Shown: positions 22,201 to 33,289, counted from the stretch's first letter. The stretch is DNA of 64,000 bases from Eublepharis macularius (GCF_028583425.1 NC_072791.1:11675868-11739867); one strand, 5' to 3'. A program made the numbers and translations. Notes: generated by a model not told the origin, from the sequence alone.

Positions 22201-22984
22201 GCAACAGGAGATAGAGGGGGGGGAATCTCCCCTCAAATCCATGTTGTCCCTACAAAGGAGAATTAATACTCCCCCCTCTCTAAAGTGAAGGAAGCTACCA
22301 ATAGCCAGGGATGCTGTTGGCACTTTGTGCAGAATAAGGGCCAAAGGATCAGGCCGGGAGAAAAACCCAACCGAACAATGCAGCTCCAGAGGTGGTGACG
22401 ATTGTTCCATTGCATAACTGGGACCCGTCTTTTCTCCCAGCCACTCCCACTCCCCCAACTAGTTTCACACAAGTTTAATACTGCAAGATTGCATAACAAG
22501 GACACAAATCTGTTCCTTGGCAGGTGGGAATTAAAACTAGAGCAGGCAACTTTCTTTACACACAGGAGCTGGTGGGGAGGAGGAAATCCCCCATCCAGCA
22601 ATCTTCTTCACAAACAACCACGCTCCGAAGCTGGAGGGAGCTCTTCAGTTTCACAAGCACTACACCACTGAAAATTTTGAAAATAACTAACAGTTCGCCT
22701 GTCTCCAACACCAGACAATCTAAAACAGACACACAACCCAGAAAATTGAAACTTACTACAGCAAATGAGATCCGACATCCAGTGGGAACCAAGCGTGTCC
22801 CAAAAACCAAACCCAAAACAGCCGAATTCTCTGCATCCCTCCCCCTCAATCAAATCTAGAGGTTGGAATTAACTACCAAAGGACATCTTATGGTGCAGTC
22901 CAACCCTCAGGGCGCTGTAATGTATTCTGGCCTGTTGGAGGATTTCTATATGAGGGGCGTGGGGCAGCAGGCACGCACGCCTTG
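22201..22984. other. Non-coding, no gene recognised
   Basis: Open frames up to 112 codons lie on both strands around 22260-22860, but none shows a domain or consistent splice signals. They may belong to the region upstream or downstream of the CpG-rich block. Confidence 0.35.
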
Positions 22985-23098
22985 CTAACTGAAATGTGAG
23001 GCAAGACTGGGTCCCAGTAGCACCTTAAAGGCCCACAAGATTTCCAGGCTATGAGCTTTCGTTAGCGCTCCTTTGGTCAGATACTACATGATGCATTT
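22985..23098 (-). repeat. Penelope-like tail (reverse)
   Basis: The minus strand reads AACGAAAGCTCATAGCCTGG, then AATCTTGTGGGCCTTTAAGG, then GTGCTACTGGGACC. This is the conserved PLE tail with the GAAAGC half of the hammerhead. The CTGATGA half is replaced by CTGACC-like sequence. Confidence 0.6.
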
Positions 23099-23139
23099 CT
23101 TTTACAGAGGAAAACCGCACCCTAGGCCAAACGGCGACT

Positions 23140-23780
23140 AATGCATTACCAAGGGCCCTGCAGAAGTTCGGGCGGCCACGGGATCGCTTCTCCCCCTCCA
23201 CCCACCGCCCAGCCCAAATTTTTATCTCAGGCCTCGATTGCGGGCTGCCTTAGTCCGAATCCCCAGGACGCCCAGCCGGAGAGCCGGCGGGTACGAGCGC
23301 TGGGCAGGAGCGCCCGGCCCTTTGTTGAGCATCCCTGGGTACCGCGCCTTTTACCTGTGGATGCAGTTGCCATGGCAACGGGCGGGGGTTCCTTGGCTGA
23401 GCCGAACGCCGCCGCCGGCTGCTGCGCCCCTTCTGCATCCCAGCGTCTAGCCGCAGCTCCGGCTGCGCTCTCGTCCTCGGCGCCGTCGCCAACCCAGTGC
23501 TGCTCGGAGCCGTGGCGATGATCCGGCGGCGCAGCCATCCCGGCTGGAGGCGAGACGGGAGGGGAAGGAAGGCTGGCAGCTGCAGCAGGGGCCGCTCTGG
23601 GGAACCTGGCCGCCCGCAGGAGGAGGAGGAGGAAACCGGGCTGCCTTCGCTGCTGCTGCTGCTGCCGCCGAGTCGCCGAGCAAGCGCCTCTTACGCAGGT
23701 GCCAATGGCTCGGCGAGCTGGAGCCTGCCAGCCCTTGCGTCACCCTGTGGCTGGCATATCACAGGGCAGGGGGAAAAGAT
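23140..23780. promoter_or_regulatory. CpG-island-like promoter block
   Basis: This is a roughly 640-bp GC-rich block with dense CpG, unlike the surrounding AT-rich DNA. It contains GC-box-like GGGCGGGG (23381) and a GCTGCTGCTGCTGCTGCCG run near 23651. Unlike the other GC-rich stretches in the window it is not part of a repeated family here. It overlaps a candidate first coding exon on the minus strand. This suggests the promoter of a gene running leftward. Confidence 0.6.
23355..23538 (-). CDS. Candidate first coding exon, unknown gene
   Basis: An ATG at 23538 in good initiation context (CCGGGATGG) opens 61 codons plus one base. The exon then stops at a consensus donor, ACAG|GTAAAA (exon edge 23355, intron phase 1). 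The peptide starts MAAPPDHRHGSEQHW and is rich in Ala, Gly and Glu, with PPPVAMATAST at the end. Low-complexity N-termini of this kind are common in CpG-island first exons, and I do not recognise the family. The frame continues open past the donor to 23227, but the splice site is the more likely end. No downstream exon is identified, so the gene remains partial. Other uses of this island, including transcription to the right, are possible. Confidence 0.4.
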
Positions 23781-24436
23781 TCCCCAGGCCGGCTTCGAAC
23801 GCTGCCCGCTGGAATGGTTTCCACCCATTGGAGGCCTGAGGGAGTGTGGGGGTTAAAAAGGAGGGGCAAGGGGGACTTCTGGAAAGGGGACTCCCTCCCA
23901 CCCTACCCCAGCCCCTGCCTTCCTCTCATTGGGATCGTGGTTCACTGCAAAAAAGGTCCCCCCATCCTCACAAGATCCACCTTAGATTTATTTATGGATT
24001 TGGTTACACCAACTTCTGCTTCTGGATTCGGAGTCACTGGGATCATTTTAAAGCCAATGGATTTATTTTAAAAAAATGTTTTGAAGCATTTTATTATATT
24101 TTAATTATTTTAAAAACGGGCTGCCTTGAGGAACCTTGGGGGGGTAAAAAGAGAAAAAAATTAAACAAGTTAGTAAGATATTAGAATGTTTATATCACTT
24201 GTAAGTGCACACTGATAGAGGGAGTTGGGTAGGATCTTTCATATACTATCAGTCTTAGAAACGTCCTCCTCTCTTCTGATTTAAATATGCCTCTTTAGCC
24301 CCACCTCCTTTCATTTTTAGCAATCTTTCTTAAAAAAAAAAATTTAACTTCAGTGTAGCCTGATTATATTATCTTGTAAAAGTTACTATTACCCAAAATA
24401 GTAAATATTTTTCCAAAAGGTTACACAAAATTAGGT
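23781..24436. other. Non-coding, no gene recognised
   Basis: This is the upstream flank of the CpG island, if the exon on the minus strand is real. It becomes AT-rich after 23980. Nothing else is recognised. Confidence 0.4.
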
Positions 24437-24640
24437 TCTGACCTGGATAGCCCAAGTGAGTCAGATCTCAGGAGCTAAGCAGGGTCGGCCTTGGTTAGTA
24501 ATTGGATGGGAGACCTCCAACTAAGACCAGGGTTGTAGAGGCAGGCAATGGCAAATCACCTCTGTTAGTCTCTTGCCATGAAAACCCCACCAGGGGGTCA
24601 CCTTAAGTCAACTCTGACTTGAGGACACTCTCCACCACCA
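24437..24640 (+). repeat. 5S rRNA-derived SINE
   Basis: TCAGATCTCAGGAGCTAAGC, then AGGGTCGGCCTTGGTTAGTA and TTGGATGGGAGACC follow the internal promoter half of vertebrate 5S rRNA closely. A non-5S tail follows (GCAGGCAATGGCAAATCACC, ACCAGGGGGTCACC). The family's other copy is at 2005-2188. 5S-derived SINEs are known in several vertebrates. The retained 5S internal control region would allow RNA polymerase III transcription, though this copy has mismatches. Confidence 0.8.
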
Positions 24641-24884
24641 TCCTCTAAATTAGAAAGAATATAGTCTCCAAAGCAATTTTGTTTTGAAACTTTTAAAGGT
24701 TCGTACTGAGATGGGATAGTGGCTGTAATACAGGACTTGGAACCGGGGAGACCCTATTTTTACTGTATTTTGTTAGCTTGTTATAGTTCACCTTTCTCAA
24801 CAAGAGGCAAGGCATGTTACAAAAGGCAAGTCAATATGATCAACAACTTGAACGTTCAATAATTTCAGGTAAGGAACCATGTGG

Positions 24885-25075
24885 GTCTGCAGTAGAACAC
24901 GAGGATTTGAGTCCAGTAGCACCTTAGGGACCAGCAAGATTTTCAGAGTGTAAGCTTTTGAGAGTCAAAGCTCTGAAGAAGTATCTGAAGAAGCATGCTT
25001 TGACTCGAAAGCTTACACACTGAAAATCTTGTTGGTTCCTAAGGTGCTACTGGACTCATATTGTGCTGTAGGACA
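24885..25075. mobile_element. Penelope-like inverted pair (foldback)
   Basis: The left arm (GAGTCCAGTAGCACCTTAGG ... AGTGTAAGCTTTTGAGAGTC) and right arm (GACTCGAAAGCTTACACACT ... AGGTGCTACTGGACTC) are near-perfect reverse complements of about 65 bp. They enclose two CTGAAGAAG words. The left end has about 35 extra nt beyond the arm and the right end about 16. CTGAAGAAG...CTCGAAAGC in the right arm is a hammerhead-like remnant. Confidence 0.7.
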
Positions 25076-25317
25076 TTGAATGAACAAATATAATAGAGTA
25101 TGGATTACAGAAATTTGAAAACAAGCATAAATCCAAATGTAGAGATGAAACATTGCTGAAAAAAAAGCCTAAGTAATTAAACATGACATCTTTAGCAATG
25201 TAGAAAGAAGTGAAAACTTCCCTGGGAGATCCTCACTACATCAACAGACAGTACCCAGTCAAATAGCCTACAGTCCCTGTCCCTTTACCCAGGCGTATCT
25301 CTCAGTCCTATTGTGAA

Positions 25318-26262
25318 CAGATGAAGGAATGGCGCTGCGGAAGCGAAAAACTGCCGCGAGAACGATGGTAGTGTGGATTCGGCCCTGTTCACATGCATCG
25401 TCTCCGAAGCCGTCATTAATTCGGCATGGCGTCGCCACAGCCCATTGCACTTTCGCCGCAGGTTATCTTTTGATGAATAACTGCCCTCCATTGAATTCCG
25501 AGCCTCTCTTGACCCGCCTCCCAATTAAGGAGTAATTCTCCGCCTTTGTCCCCACCCCTTTTTTTAAAAAAAAAAAGAGTACCGTGTCGATATGGCAACA
25601 TCTCATCATATTAATCTCATTTTAAAAAAGCAGGCAGACCTCAAATATCAGAGGAACAATTTCATATGTTAATTCAATTTATATATTTGGGGGGGGCATC
25701 CACATGATACTGAAATCATGGCTCATGTTACGCCCCGACACGGACTGTGCCGACGAGTTAGGCACAGATGTCAATTTTCCAAAGACAAAATGAAGCTCTG
25801 CTGTGGGATGCTGCTGTAGGTGATAGTGACCGCTCACCCATTCCCGGATGATTTCAACCAGCATGCAGGCTGTGATGTTCCGAGCGCTCATCGTAAGTGT
25901 CTCGGGTGATTTTTTAAAATATATTATATTAATGGTGTCGTTGTACCATTGAACCAGGATGCTTACTCGTCGATATAGCGTCAATTTGTCCTTTAAAAAA
26001 AAAAAAAAAAAGCGGGGCCGTTCGGGTTTTTCCCACCCCTTTACCCGTCTTTTTGAAAGGGGATGTGATCAACGGATTGCGCAGGAGAAGCGCTATTTAA
26101 AGGGTGATGTGGACAAACAAGCGAAGAACGCGCAATAACAGATGGAGCAATCATTGCACAAGAAAAGCGGGAGCTAAGGTAGTGTGGAATCAGCCCAGAT
26201 GAAGGAATGGCGCTGCGGAAGCGAAAAACTGCTGTGAGAACGATGGTAGTGTGGATTTGGCC
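25318..26262. mobile_element. Unclassified element with 67-bp direct terminal repeats
   Basis: The 67-bp segment at 25318-25384 recurs in the same orientation at 26196-26262. Only three bases differ, all CpG in the left copy and TpG in the right. Between them lie about 810 bp with a T/A homopolymer near 25560 and another near 25996. Two open frames on the minus strand (25285-25524 and 25679-25984) show no domain I can name. The words AGTGTGGATTCGGCC and AGTGTGGAATCAGCCC suggest nested MITE ends. It could be a small LTR-like element or two related MITEs with trapped DNA. Confidence 0.45.
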
Positions 26263-27082
26263 AAAATCTCACAGGCTTCCCTAACTATTATTTCCAGAGA
26301 GGAGTCTATGGATTTCAGCCGCAGCCATGTATCCTCTGGATCATCATGTTTCTGGCTTCAGATGATCTATTTATTTATATAGAATATTTCTGTGCTGCCT
26401 CTTCAGAGTCCTGTTCTGGTCTTTCTCTTGAAAGAAAATTAAATTGCCTTCTTACAAATCTGCATTTGGCCCAGGTTTGAAGTTGAATGAATAAAACAAA
26501 GAGGAGGTGCTATGATAAACGGGGCAGATTTGTCTACCCAGATTAACACTCGCCCTCTTCTTTCTTCATGCAGATTCACTGGCTATTGAAATGAAACTGA
26601 TGGAGGAGGATGCAAAGGTCAACTTGGGGGTGGCGGGGTTTAGAGGGGCAGCTTGGCCGTGAGAAAAGAAATTTGTATAAAATCTTTGTCCCAAAAAACT
26701 CCATGTTTTAGCAGACAAATGAACTGGGGACAGGGGAGGATGGCATGGCAGCTCAGATCTGGCTTTGGCTGCCATTTGAGTGCTGCTTAGCCCACTGCAA
26801 ACTCATCTGGCCACTGTTTTCTTGATGCTCTGACATTCTGTGTTACCAAATAGAAAGATAATTAATTCAGGCTAGATCAGGGATAAAGACGCAAAAACTC
26901 TTTCCCCACCAACACTCGTATGACGACCAACATTCTGGGAGGACAAGATGCTCTGCTTTCCCTGCCAGGAATCTCGAGCGCCAAACATTCAAAAAGCCAC
27001 TGATACCATTTTATGAGCTGTGCTTTGGGGCCAGAAAGCATCATTTCCCACTGCAAAGAAATGCATGTCCCAGGGTTGAAGA
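26263..27082. other. Non-coding, no gene recognised
   Basis: I find nothing nameable. There is a short AT-rich stretch near 26370 and otherwise unique-looking sequence. Confidence 0.4.
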
Positions 27083-27174
27083 GCAATCTTTGAAACAAGA
27101 ATTTGGCCTTGTACAATGCCATCTTGTACAATGCAATCTTTGAAACAAGAATTTGGCCTTGTACAATGCCATCT
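27083..27174 (+). repeat. Exact short tandem duplication
   Basis: A segment starting GCAATCTTTGAAACAAGAAT is repeated without a mismatch at 27083-27124 and 27133-27174, a period of 50 bp. The unit has TTGTACAATGC on both sides, which could have mediated slippage. Perfect identity implies a recent event. Confidence 0.85.
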
Positions 27175-27369
27175 CACTTTATATTTTTGTTTCTGTTGCT
27201 TTCGCTGTAAGGAATGTTGCAACTGCAAGCATGTTATTGATGCACAGCTCTAGAAGTTCAAAGAGACATGGGGCTGCAAGCAGCGCGTGTATTTATCTAT
27301 GCAAAAAAATCCAACTCTTATCCCTGGAATCTCCAACTCAGGCAGAAATCAATCGGCGCAGCCAACAGA

Positions 27370-27998
27370 AGGCAGCTTTCTATTTATTTATTTGTGCTCT
27401 ACTTTTCTCCAGACTGGGAACCATACAATCTCATTCCCTCCTCCTCCTCCATTTTATCTTCACAACAACCCTGTGCAGTTGGCTTGGGCCATGGCTCAGT
27501 TGACAATCAAAAGGGCCCGGATTCAATCCCCAGACTGAGGTAACTGGTGATGTGAAAGGACTCTGCCTGGGATGCTGAAGAGCGGCTGCCAGTCTGAGGA
27601 GACAATACTGACCTTGGTGGGCTGAGGGTCTGATTCAGTATAAGGCAGCTTTGTATGCGGGGGAGAGACAGCCCAAGGACAGCTTCCATGACTTAGAGAG
27701 CCAGTTTGGTGTAGTGGTTAAGACTCTAATCTGGAGAGCCGGGTTTGATTCCCCACTCCTCTGCTTGAAGCCAGCTGGGAGACCTTGGGTCAGTCACAGT
27801 TCTCTCAGAGCTCTCTCAGCCCCACCCACCTCACAGGGTGTTTTGCTGAGGGGATAATAATGGCATACTTTGTAAACTGCTCTAAGTGGGCTCCAAAGGG
27901 TGGTATATAAACCAAACATTATTATTATTATTTAGTAGGGATTCAGACCTTGATCTCCATAACCTAGTCAGATACTCAAACCACTACACTCTGCTAGT
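27370..27998. repeat. Nested SINE cluster (types A, C and B)
   Basis: 27370-27482 is the 3' part of a reverse type-A SINE. 27480-27660 is a plus type-C SINE (GGATTCAATCCCC B box, then GGGTCTGATTCAGTATAAGG). 27695-27935 is a full plus type-B SINE (GAGCCAGTTTGGTGTAGTGG head, ATTATTATTATTA tail). 27936-27998 resumes the reverse type-A head (CAAACCACTACACTCTGC). The two inner SINEs therefore interrupt an older one. Confidence 0.7.
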
Positions 27999-28534
27999 GT
28001 TATGTTCCACCTGCATAGTTTAATTGTTGTGGCTATACAAGTTTCACCTTGTGAACTGTCTGGAATAGAAGACCATATGAAAGATTTGGGTATATGTGAT
28101 CAATAATAATTACGGATTTCAGCTGCAGTCTTTATTTCTCACAGGCTGGGTGTAGCAGATCTGGTGACTCTGTGAGCAGGGGTGGTGGGCTGGAACGTTC
28201 AGATTCCCAACCAACCCCACCCCCACAGCCATGAAATATGATGAGTTACCTCAGGCAAACGGCTTTCTCTCACACTGGGAGTGATAATATGGAGGCCATG
28301 GGAAATCCTCATGAGTCTCTCCTAAGGTCCTAGTTGGCAGCCTGAGATGGAAAGGGCTTTTATTTTGAAAAAAGGTTTGTCTTCCCTTCTCTTTCAGGGA
28401 TATTGAGGATGTTTTCCAAGGTCAATTGTAGCTTTCAATGATTACATTTACATTTCTTGAGAATAGGAGATGGAGCATTTCTCACCATATTACCTTTTAA
28501 AGTGGCTACCAGATCTATGACTACATTTTGATCA

Positions 28535-28720
28535 GGCCCTTATTCAAATTGCTCAGGGCAATGTGTATGATTCTCCCTTGCTCATGTTTATCCTCCCAAT
28601 AGCACTATGAGGTTGGAGAGGCTGAACAAGACCAGCTGGCCCAAGATCACCCAGAGTTCCCATGGCCAAGCAGGGATTTGAACCTGGATCTCCAAGATTT
28701 TACTCAAACCTCTACATCAC
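28535..28720 (-). repeat. tRNA-derived SINE (type A), reverse
   Basis: The minus-strand order is a head with GATTTGAACCTGGATCTCC as its B-box complement, then GGCCCAAGATCACCCAGAG, then TTTATCCTCCCAATAGC. It is truncated at the 3' side. Confidence 0.6.
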
Positions 28721-29070
28721 ACTTTCTATCAGGACGAGTCCTTGCAAGACTTCAGAATGGGACACAATAGCTGTGGTTGGTGGGGGAATGGCATACGAAT
28801 TAAGTCATGGTAATATAGAAGTAATTCTTGAGACTATGGTGTTGGGACTACAAAGTGCCAGATACAAAGTTGGACTCACTGTGTGTGTGACTAATAATGC
28901 AAAAGTCAAGTCAAAAGTAGCAGAATCCTGCTCCAAGCAGATCAAAATACAGATGTGAAATTTTGGGGGAGACAAAACACAATTCTATCGCAGGACACCT
29001 TGTTTAGACATCCTGATTTGGATTGGAAAACTGTATATAGCAGTTCATTATCCAAAAGCGGACTATAAAT
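28721..29070. other. Non-coding, no gene recognised
   Basis: One open frame of 98 codons crosses from the SINE into this stretch. It has no domain and no splice-site support. Confidence 0.4.
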
Positions 29071-29158
29071 GACATACATACATACATACATACATACATA
29101 CATACATACATACATACATACATACATACATACATACATACATACATACATACATACA
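29071..29158 (+). repeat. (CATA)n microsatellite
   Basis: There are about 21 uninterrupted CATA units. On the minus strand it gives a Met-Tyr-Val-Cys repeat frame, which is an artefact. Confidence 0.95.
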
Positions 29159-29219
29159 ATTAAAGGAGAGGTGGTAAAAAAGGAATATGGAAGTCCACAA
29201 CAAAAAAAGGATCAGTTTA

Positions 29220-29770
29220 GGGATGTGTGTGATAAATAAATCGTTATGTAGGTCCCAGAAACCTAATTAAAAGATTCCATGTTTGGGCCATTAGCAGAGT
29301 CTATCGTTTGGCATAGGAAGCATGATTATAGGTGGTTGTGAGCTTGTTCTGCTGGCTGGTGTGTGTGCAGGAGAGAAAATAATAAAGCATACACTTGCTT
29401 TATATTTAGAAAAGAAATGAGAGTTCTTTATTGTAGGAACTCCATACTCTGATAGGAAAGGAGGGGAGAAAGATCTTAACTACCTATCTAGTCTAAGGAT
29501 GGGCATGGATGGCAAGACAAGGTGGTAAGATGGAGGGAGGAGAGGAAAGAGATGTCATCTGGAACAATGCCAGGAAGAGAAGAAGTGAGAGGGAGGAAGT
29601 CAGGAGGAGGAAATCTTGAGAATAGCAATCTACATATCAAAGGACAGTCAGCAGTAAACAGTAAACAAAGTGCCCTGATCTCTCTATCTTTCTAACTCTT
29701 TGGTTTGTCCCTCTCTGAAACCTGAGGAAAAGGACAGCGCTGAAACCTCCTCTTCCAACAGTGTGAAACC
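29220..29770 (-). repeat. LTR-like repeat, copy 1 (reverse)
   Basis: Read on the minus strand it shares its whole layout with 33290-33800. There is a GTTTCAGAG-type start, AACTGTTTAC, CATCCATGCCCATCCTTAG, then TCTGATAGGAG near TATGGAGTTCCTACAATAAA, then CTCTCCTGCACACACACCAG and GGAATCTTTTAATTAGGTTT. The AATAAA signal a third of the way from the end recalls an LTR R/U5 region. I see no flanking retroviral genes. Confidence 0.45.
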
Positions 29771-30239
29771 TCAGAAATGTCACGAGCCTGATCAAACTCT
29801 TGGCCATCCTCAAAATTCTTTGTCATCACCTTAGATGGCCTTCAACAATGCATCTTGGAGTTGGAAAGGGTATTTTGAGGTCATCTAGTCTGATCCCTTG
29901 CTCAGGGCACGGAACCCAAAGCTGGGGAATCCCCTAACCTATCCTTTGCCTGAAGACCTTCAAAGCTCACACCACCCTCTTAGGAAACCAGTTCTGTTGC
30001 TGAACTGCTCTTAAGTTGTATGTACTGAGGTGTTATCTTTCTGAATACCAGCTGGAGTGGTTGGAGGGGGAAGCCAGAAAGGAAGGTGTAAGAGGGCTCC
30101 CTAGCCCTCAGGGACTCTATATCAGGGGAATATGTGGCAGAATTGGGGTGGAGTGGTAGTCCAATGCTCCTGTATCAAATCTCCCAGGCACGGCAGCTCA
30201 GATTCAAGTTTTTATTCCAGTGCTCCAACAAATTACAAC
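29771..30239. other. Non-coding, no gene recognised
   Basis: A CR1-3'-end-like trace (GGAGTTGGAAAGGG then GGTCATCTAGTCTGATCCC) is visible at 29858-29905. Nothing else is nameable. Confidence 0.4.
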
Positions 30240-30766
30240 AGAGGTCCCCAACTTTTTTGAGCCTGTGGGCTCCGATTGAATTTTGAGAGAGAGTGAGAAG
30301 CACCACCACCAAATGGCTGCTGCAGGAGTCAGAGCCAAAGACTAAAATGGCTGCCATAGGAGATGAAGACAAATGAAATACCTCTCTCCTCACTCTGCAG
30401 CCATGGGAAACCCTTTCATTTGAATGGAGTCAGTAACAAGCCCAACTTTCTAAAAAGCTTGGTGGGCATCGAGGGTAGTATTGGCACGCGCCGTGGCACC
30501 AATTGGTCCCACGTTGGGCCGTCCTCAACTACAAGGTCTCCCTCCTCCAGTGCTTCAGCAGGGAGCTTCCTCACTCCCTTCTCACCTCTGATTTTCTCCC
30601 CCATGGTCTTTGTCTCACCATTTGGTCAGGGAGTGAAGAGCACCAAGAGCAGTCAGGGGAAATCCTTTCTTTTGAATGAAGGGAGTCAGTAACAAGCCCT
30701 GCCTCACAATGGCTTCACCCACTTTCTGAAAAGCTTGTTGGGCATCAAGGGTAGTACTGGCAGTAG
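30240..30766 (+). repeat. Unclassified repeat with internal duplication
   Basis: It starts with CCCAACTTTTTTGAGCCTGT and AAATGGCTGCTGCAGGAG words typical of a dispersed hAT-like family. A block (AATCCTTTC-like, then GGAGTCAGTAACAAGCCC, then AAAGCTTGKTGGGCATCRAG) occurs twice, near 30405-30490 and 30655-30760. Confidence 0.5.
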
Positions 30767-30769
30767 GAT

Positions 30770-31705
30770 TGCCAGGTTCCCTTACCCTCCTGGTATGTGT
30801 GTGTGTGGGGGGGGGACACTTTGCACTTACATTTTTTTCCTACTTGCTCTTGTCATGGTGTGATTACATCCAGGGCCGGCTCCAGCATCGTTGGCGCCTG
30901 AGGCAGCTTAAGGCTGCTGCTGTGTGCGTGTGTGCATGCGCATGCGTGCACGCACGTGCCAGACTGCGTGATGATATCACTGTGTGTGAAGTCTTCCAGC
31001 CCCTCCAGGGGGCCTTCCAGCCCTTCCATCCAGTTGCTCTGCGGGCGAGGCATAGCCGGCCGCCCTGGTCGCAGAGCAATTGAACGGAAGGCTGCCCACT
31101 CAGCTGCCCCACACTGCCGCTGCCAGCACACACTCCTGGCCGGGCGCAGCAGCTGCAGGCCAGGCACGGCAGGCGGCCGTGGTGGTGCACAGCAGCGTGC
31201 ATCCTCCCAGCCCTCTAGCTCAGATGCTCCGCGCACTGCCCTGGCCGCCTGCTGTGCTTGGCCCACAGCTGTGTGCTGGCGGCAGCGGCAGCAGTGGTAG
31301 CACAGAGCAACTGAGCTCTGTGGTGCGTGCCCCTGCCCCTGGGCTGGCGCCCCCTCCAGTGCCTTAGTGCCTGAGGTGGCTGCCAGCCCAGCCTCAATGG
31401 GCAGGCCAGCCCTGATTACATCACTTCACGCGGGCCCCAAGAGCATGCCTGCAGTTTGTAACAGGCCAATTTGATTTGGGGCCGAAACAGGGCCAATTCA
31501 AAACACAGCAGCACTCCTTAGGCCTGTGCAATGAAGGCACTCCTGCGAGTGTTGTTGTTGTGTCACTCTGCTCCGGGAGCGCAACTGGGAGGCCTGTTCC
31601 CCTGAACTCCCCCCCCCGCCACTGGCCAGCTGACTGGTGCTTGAGGATGGCAGGTGGAAGTGGGAGATATCCCACCCTCACCGGGGGACCTGGGATCCCT
31701 AGATC
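30770..31705 (+). repeat. GC-rich repeat family, copy D (longest)
   Basis: It begins AGGATTGCCAGGTTCCC, has ACACTTTGCACTTAC in place of the family's GGCACTTACC, and ends ACCGGGGGACCTGGGATCCC. Relative to copy A it contains an extra 500-bp GC-rich block (30870-31420, bounded by ACATCCAGGGCCGGC and AGCCCTGATTACATCAC). That block may be a separate nested insertion. Open frames inside it show no domain. Confidence 0.5.
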
Positions 31706-33004
31706 TTGGATGTCTCTTTAGGTGAATTTTGGAGATAAGGATTTAGAGAACCCGCTGAGAATTCCCCCCCTAATCTTATCAAACCTCCTCTGATGTTTTC
31801 CTGGAGGCGTCATCCCAACTAGGCTTCCAATGGCATTTTAGAATGAAATTTCTGTTGCAAAACTCTACCTCCTGCCACCACCACCCCTTTCTACTGATTT
31901 TGTAGCCCAGCCAAGTGGTAATCAATTTTGCAAACTGCTGCACAACAATCTGGCTGCAACTTTTTACTGTAAATGATGTTAAGGGGAAACCTTTATTGCA
32001 GGAAGTCAGGTGCTCACACGAGGACAGGTTATGACTGGATCTGTCTTTGAGGCACAGACAGGTCGATTAAGATGCTGTTTCATCTTGGAAAGCCAGCTTC
32101 CATGGTTTTACTCCATCAGGATTTAAGCTGCTTCTTACAGGCTCACAAGACGTGCCGAAGCAGCAAGAGAAAGATCTGACCCGGGAGAGCAAAACTTCTT
32201 TGCAATCTGTGCATTTTTGAAGGTTGCAAGCACAGCAGTCCCTGCTGCCTCTCTTGACCACTTTTCCTACCAGTATATTGACGTTGAGGCTCAAGACATT
32301 TTACCTAGCCAGGGCAAATAGGAAAAGTTGCCATTTATTGCTGTGGTCCACTGACCAGGGCAAAATATTTGGTGGAAGGGCCACTCTGTTCACACAAGAC
32401 AGGGAAATAGCACATTGGGATAATTAACAAACCGAAATAATAGAAAACCCTATGCCACGTTCCACTTACGTGTCTCTGCATTCGGTTGCATTCATTCCTT
32501 ATTATACTCATTAAGACCATAACATAAGCACATATCAAGTCCATCTAGTCCCACACGGGCTGATCTAAGGTTTATACTCAGAGGGGAAGTCGTTTGGATC
32601 AGTGGGCCCCAGAACATGAAGGACTTTAAAGGAAACAACCAGCACCTTGAACTGAACCCAAAAACAAATCAGTGACCAGTCCATTCTTTTTGGCATTGGA
32701 ATTATGAGATACTTTACCAGAAGCAAAAGTCATACAGGGGTGCATGGTTTGTTTGTTTGTTTACATTATTTATAGCCTGACTTTCTCGCTTGAACTCAAT
32801 GTAGATCACACAGTGTAAGGCAATACGTTTAACGGCTAGGGTGTTCGAGACACAATACAATTGGGTGAAGAATGCAAAAACTTGAAAAGGAGAAATCCAG
32901 TACAAAGTTGAAAACAATTTTGAAACAAAACATACATTAATATTAAATCATGCAGAACTATCCCTGGGCCATCAGCTCACTCACAAGAGGAGGTCGCTAA
33001 GTTA
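31706..33004. other. Non-coding, weak repeat traces
   Basis: 32580-32700 resembles a dispersed LINE 3' region (AAGGACTTTAAAGG then CCAGCACCTTGAACTGAACC). 32755-32830 is a SINE 3' fragment. No gene is seen. Confidence 0.4.
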
Positions 33005-33006
33005 CA

Positions 33007-33280
33007 GGGGGCAAATATTCAGGGTAGCGGCAAGCAATGAAGAGGGACTCCAGCATCCCACCTTTTAGGGGTGCTGGAAAAGGGAAAGGACTTCCCAACC
33101 TCAGTGGAAGGGTCTCGCTGAAGGGCTGGGGTGAGACCCTCTGTTTCACTGCACACAGTCCCAGTTGGAAGACTGAGATTGGGAAGTGCTTGTCCTTTTC
33201 CCCCTCCAACACCCCTGCAAGGCAGAATGCTGAAATCTCTCATCTTTGCTTGCCACCATCCCTGGATATTTGTACGCCAT
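33007..33280. mobile_element. Foldback element
   Basis: 33007-33110 (GCAAATATTCAGGG, GCGGCAAGCAATGAAGAG, GGACTTCCCAACCTCAG) is mirrored by 33165-33270 (CTGAGATTGGGAAGTGC, CTTTGCTTGCCACC, CCCTGGATATTTG). The arms are about 100 bp and imperfect, with a loop of about 55 bp. The superfamily is unknown. Confidence 0.65.
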
Positions 33281-33289
33281 GTTAGAACA

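Noticed and set aside
23497..23856. Plus-strand gene start in the CpG island
   Set aside because: The frame is Arg/Ser/Glu-rich low complexity. The minus-strand candidate has a better start context and donor, though bidirectional transcription is not excluded.
24455..24530. 5S rRNA gene
   Set aside because: Only the internal part is present, it has mismatches and is joined to a SINE tail. A second copy has the same truncated layout.
27700..27770. tRNA gene
   Set aside because: A and B boxes are visible but it is the head of a SINE present in several copies with the same non-tRNA body.
29071..29158. Regular repeat array, considered as CRISPR or coding
   Set aside because: It is a simple CATA microsatellite without spacers.
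30769..31397. Overlapping 60-137 codon frames on both strands
   Set aside because: Low stop density comes from GC-rich repeat DNA. There are no domains or splice sites.
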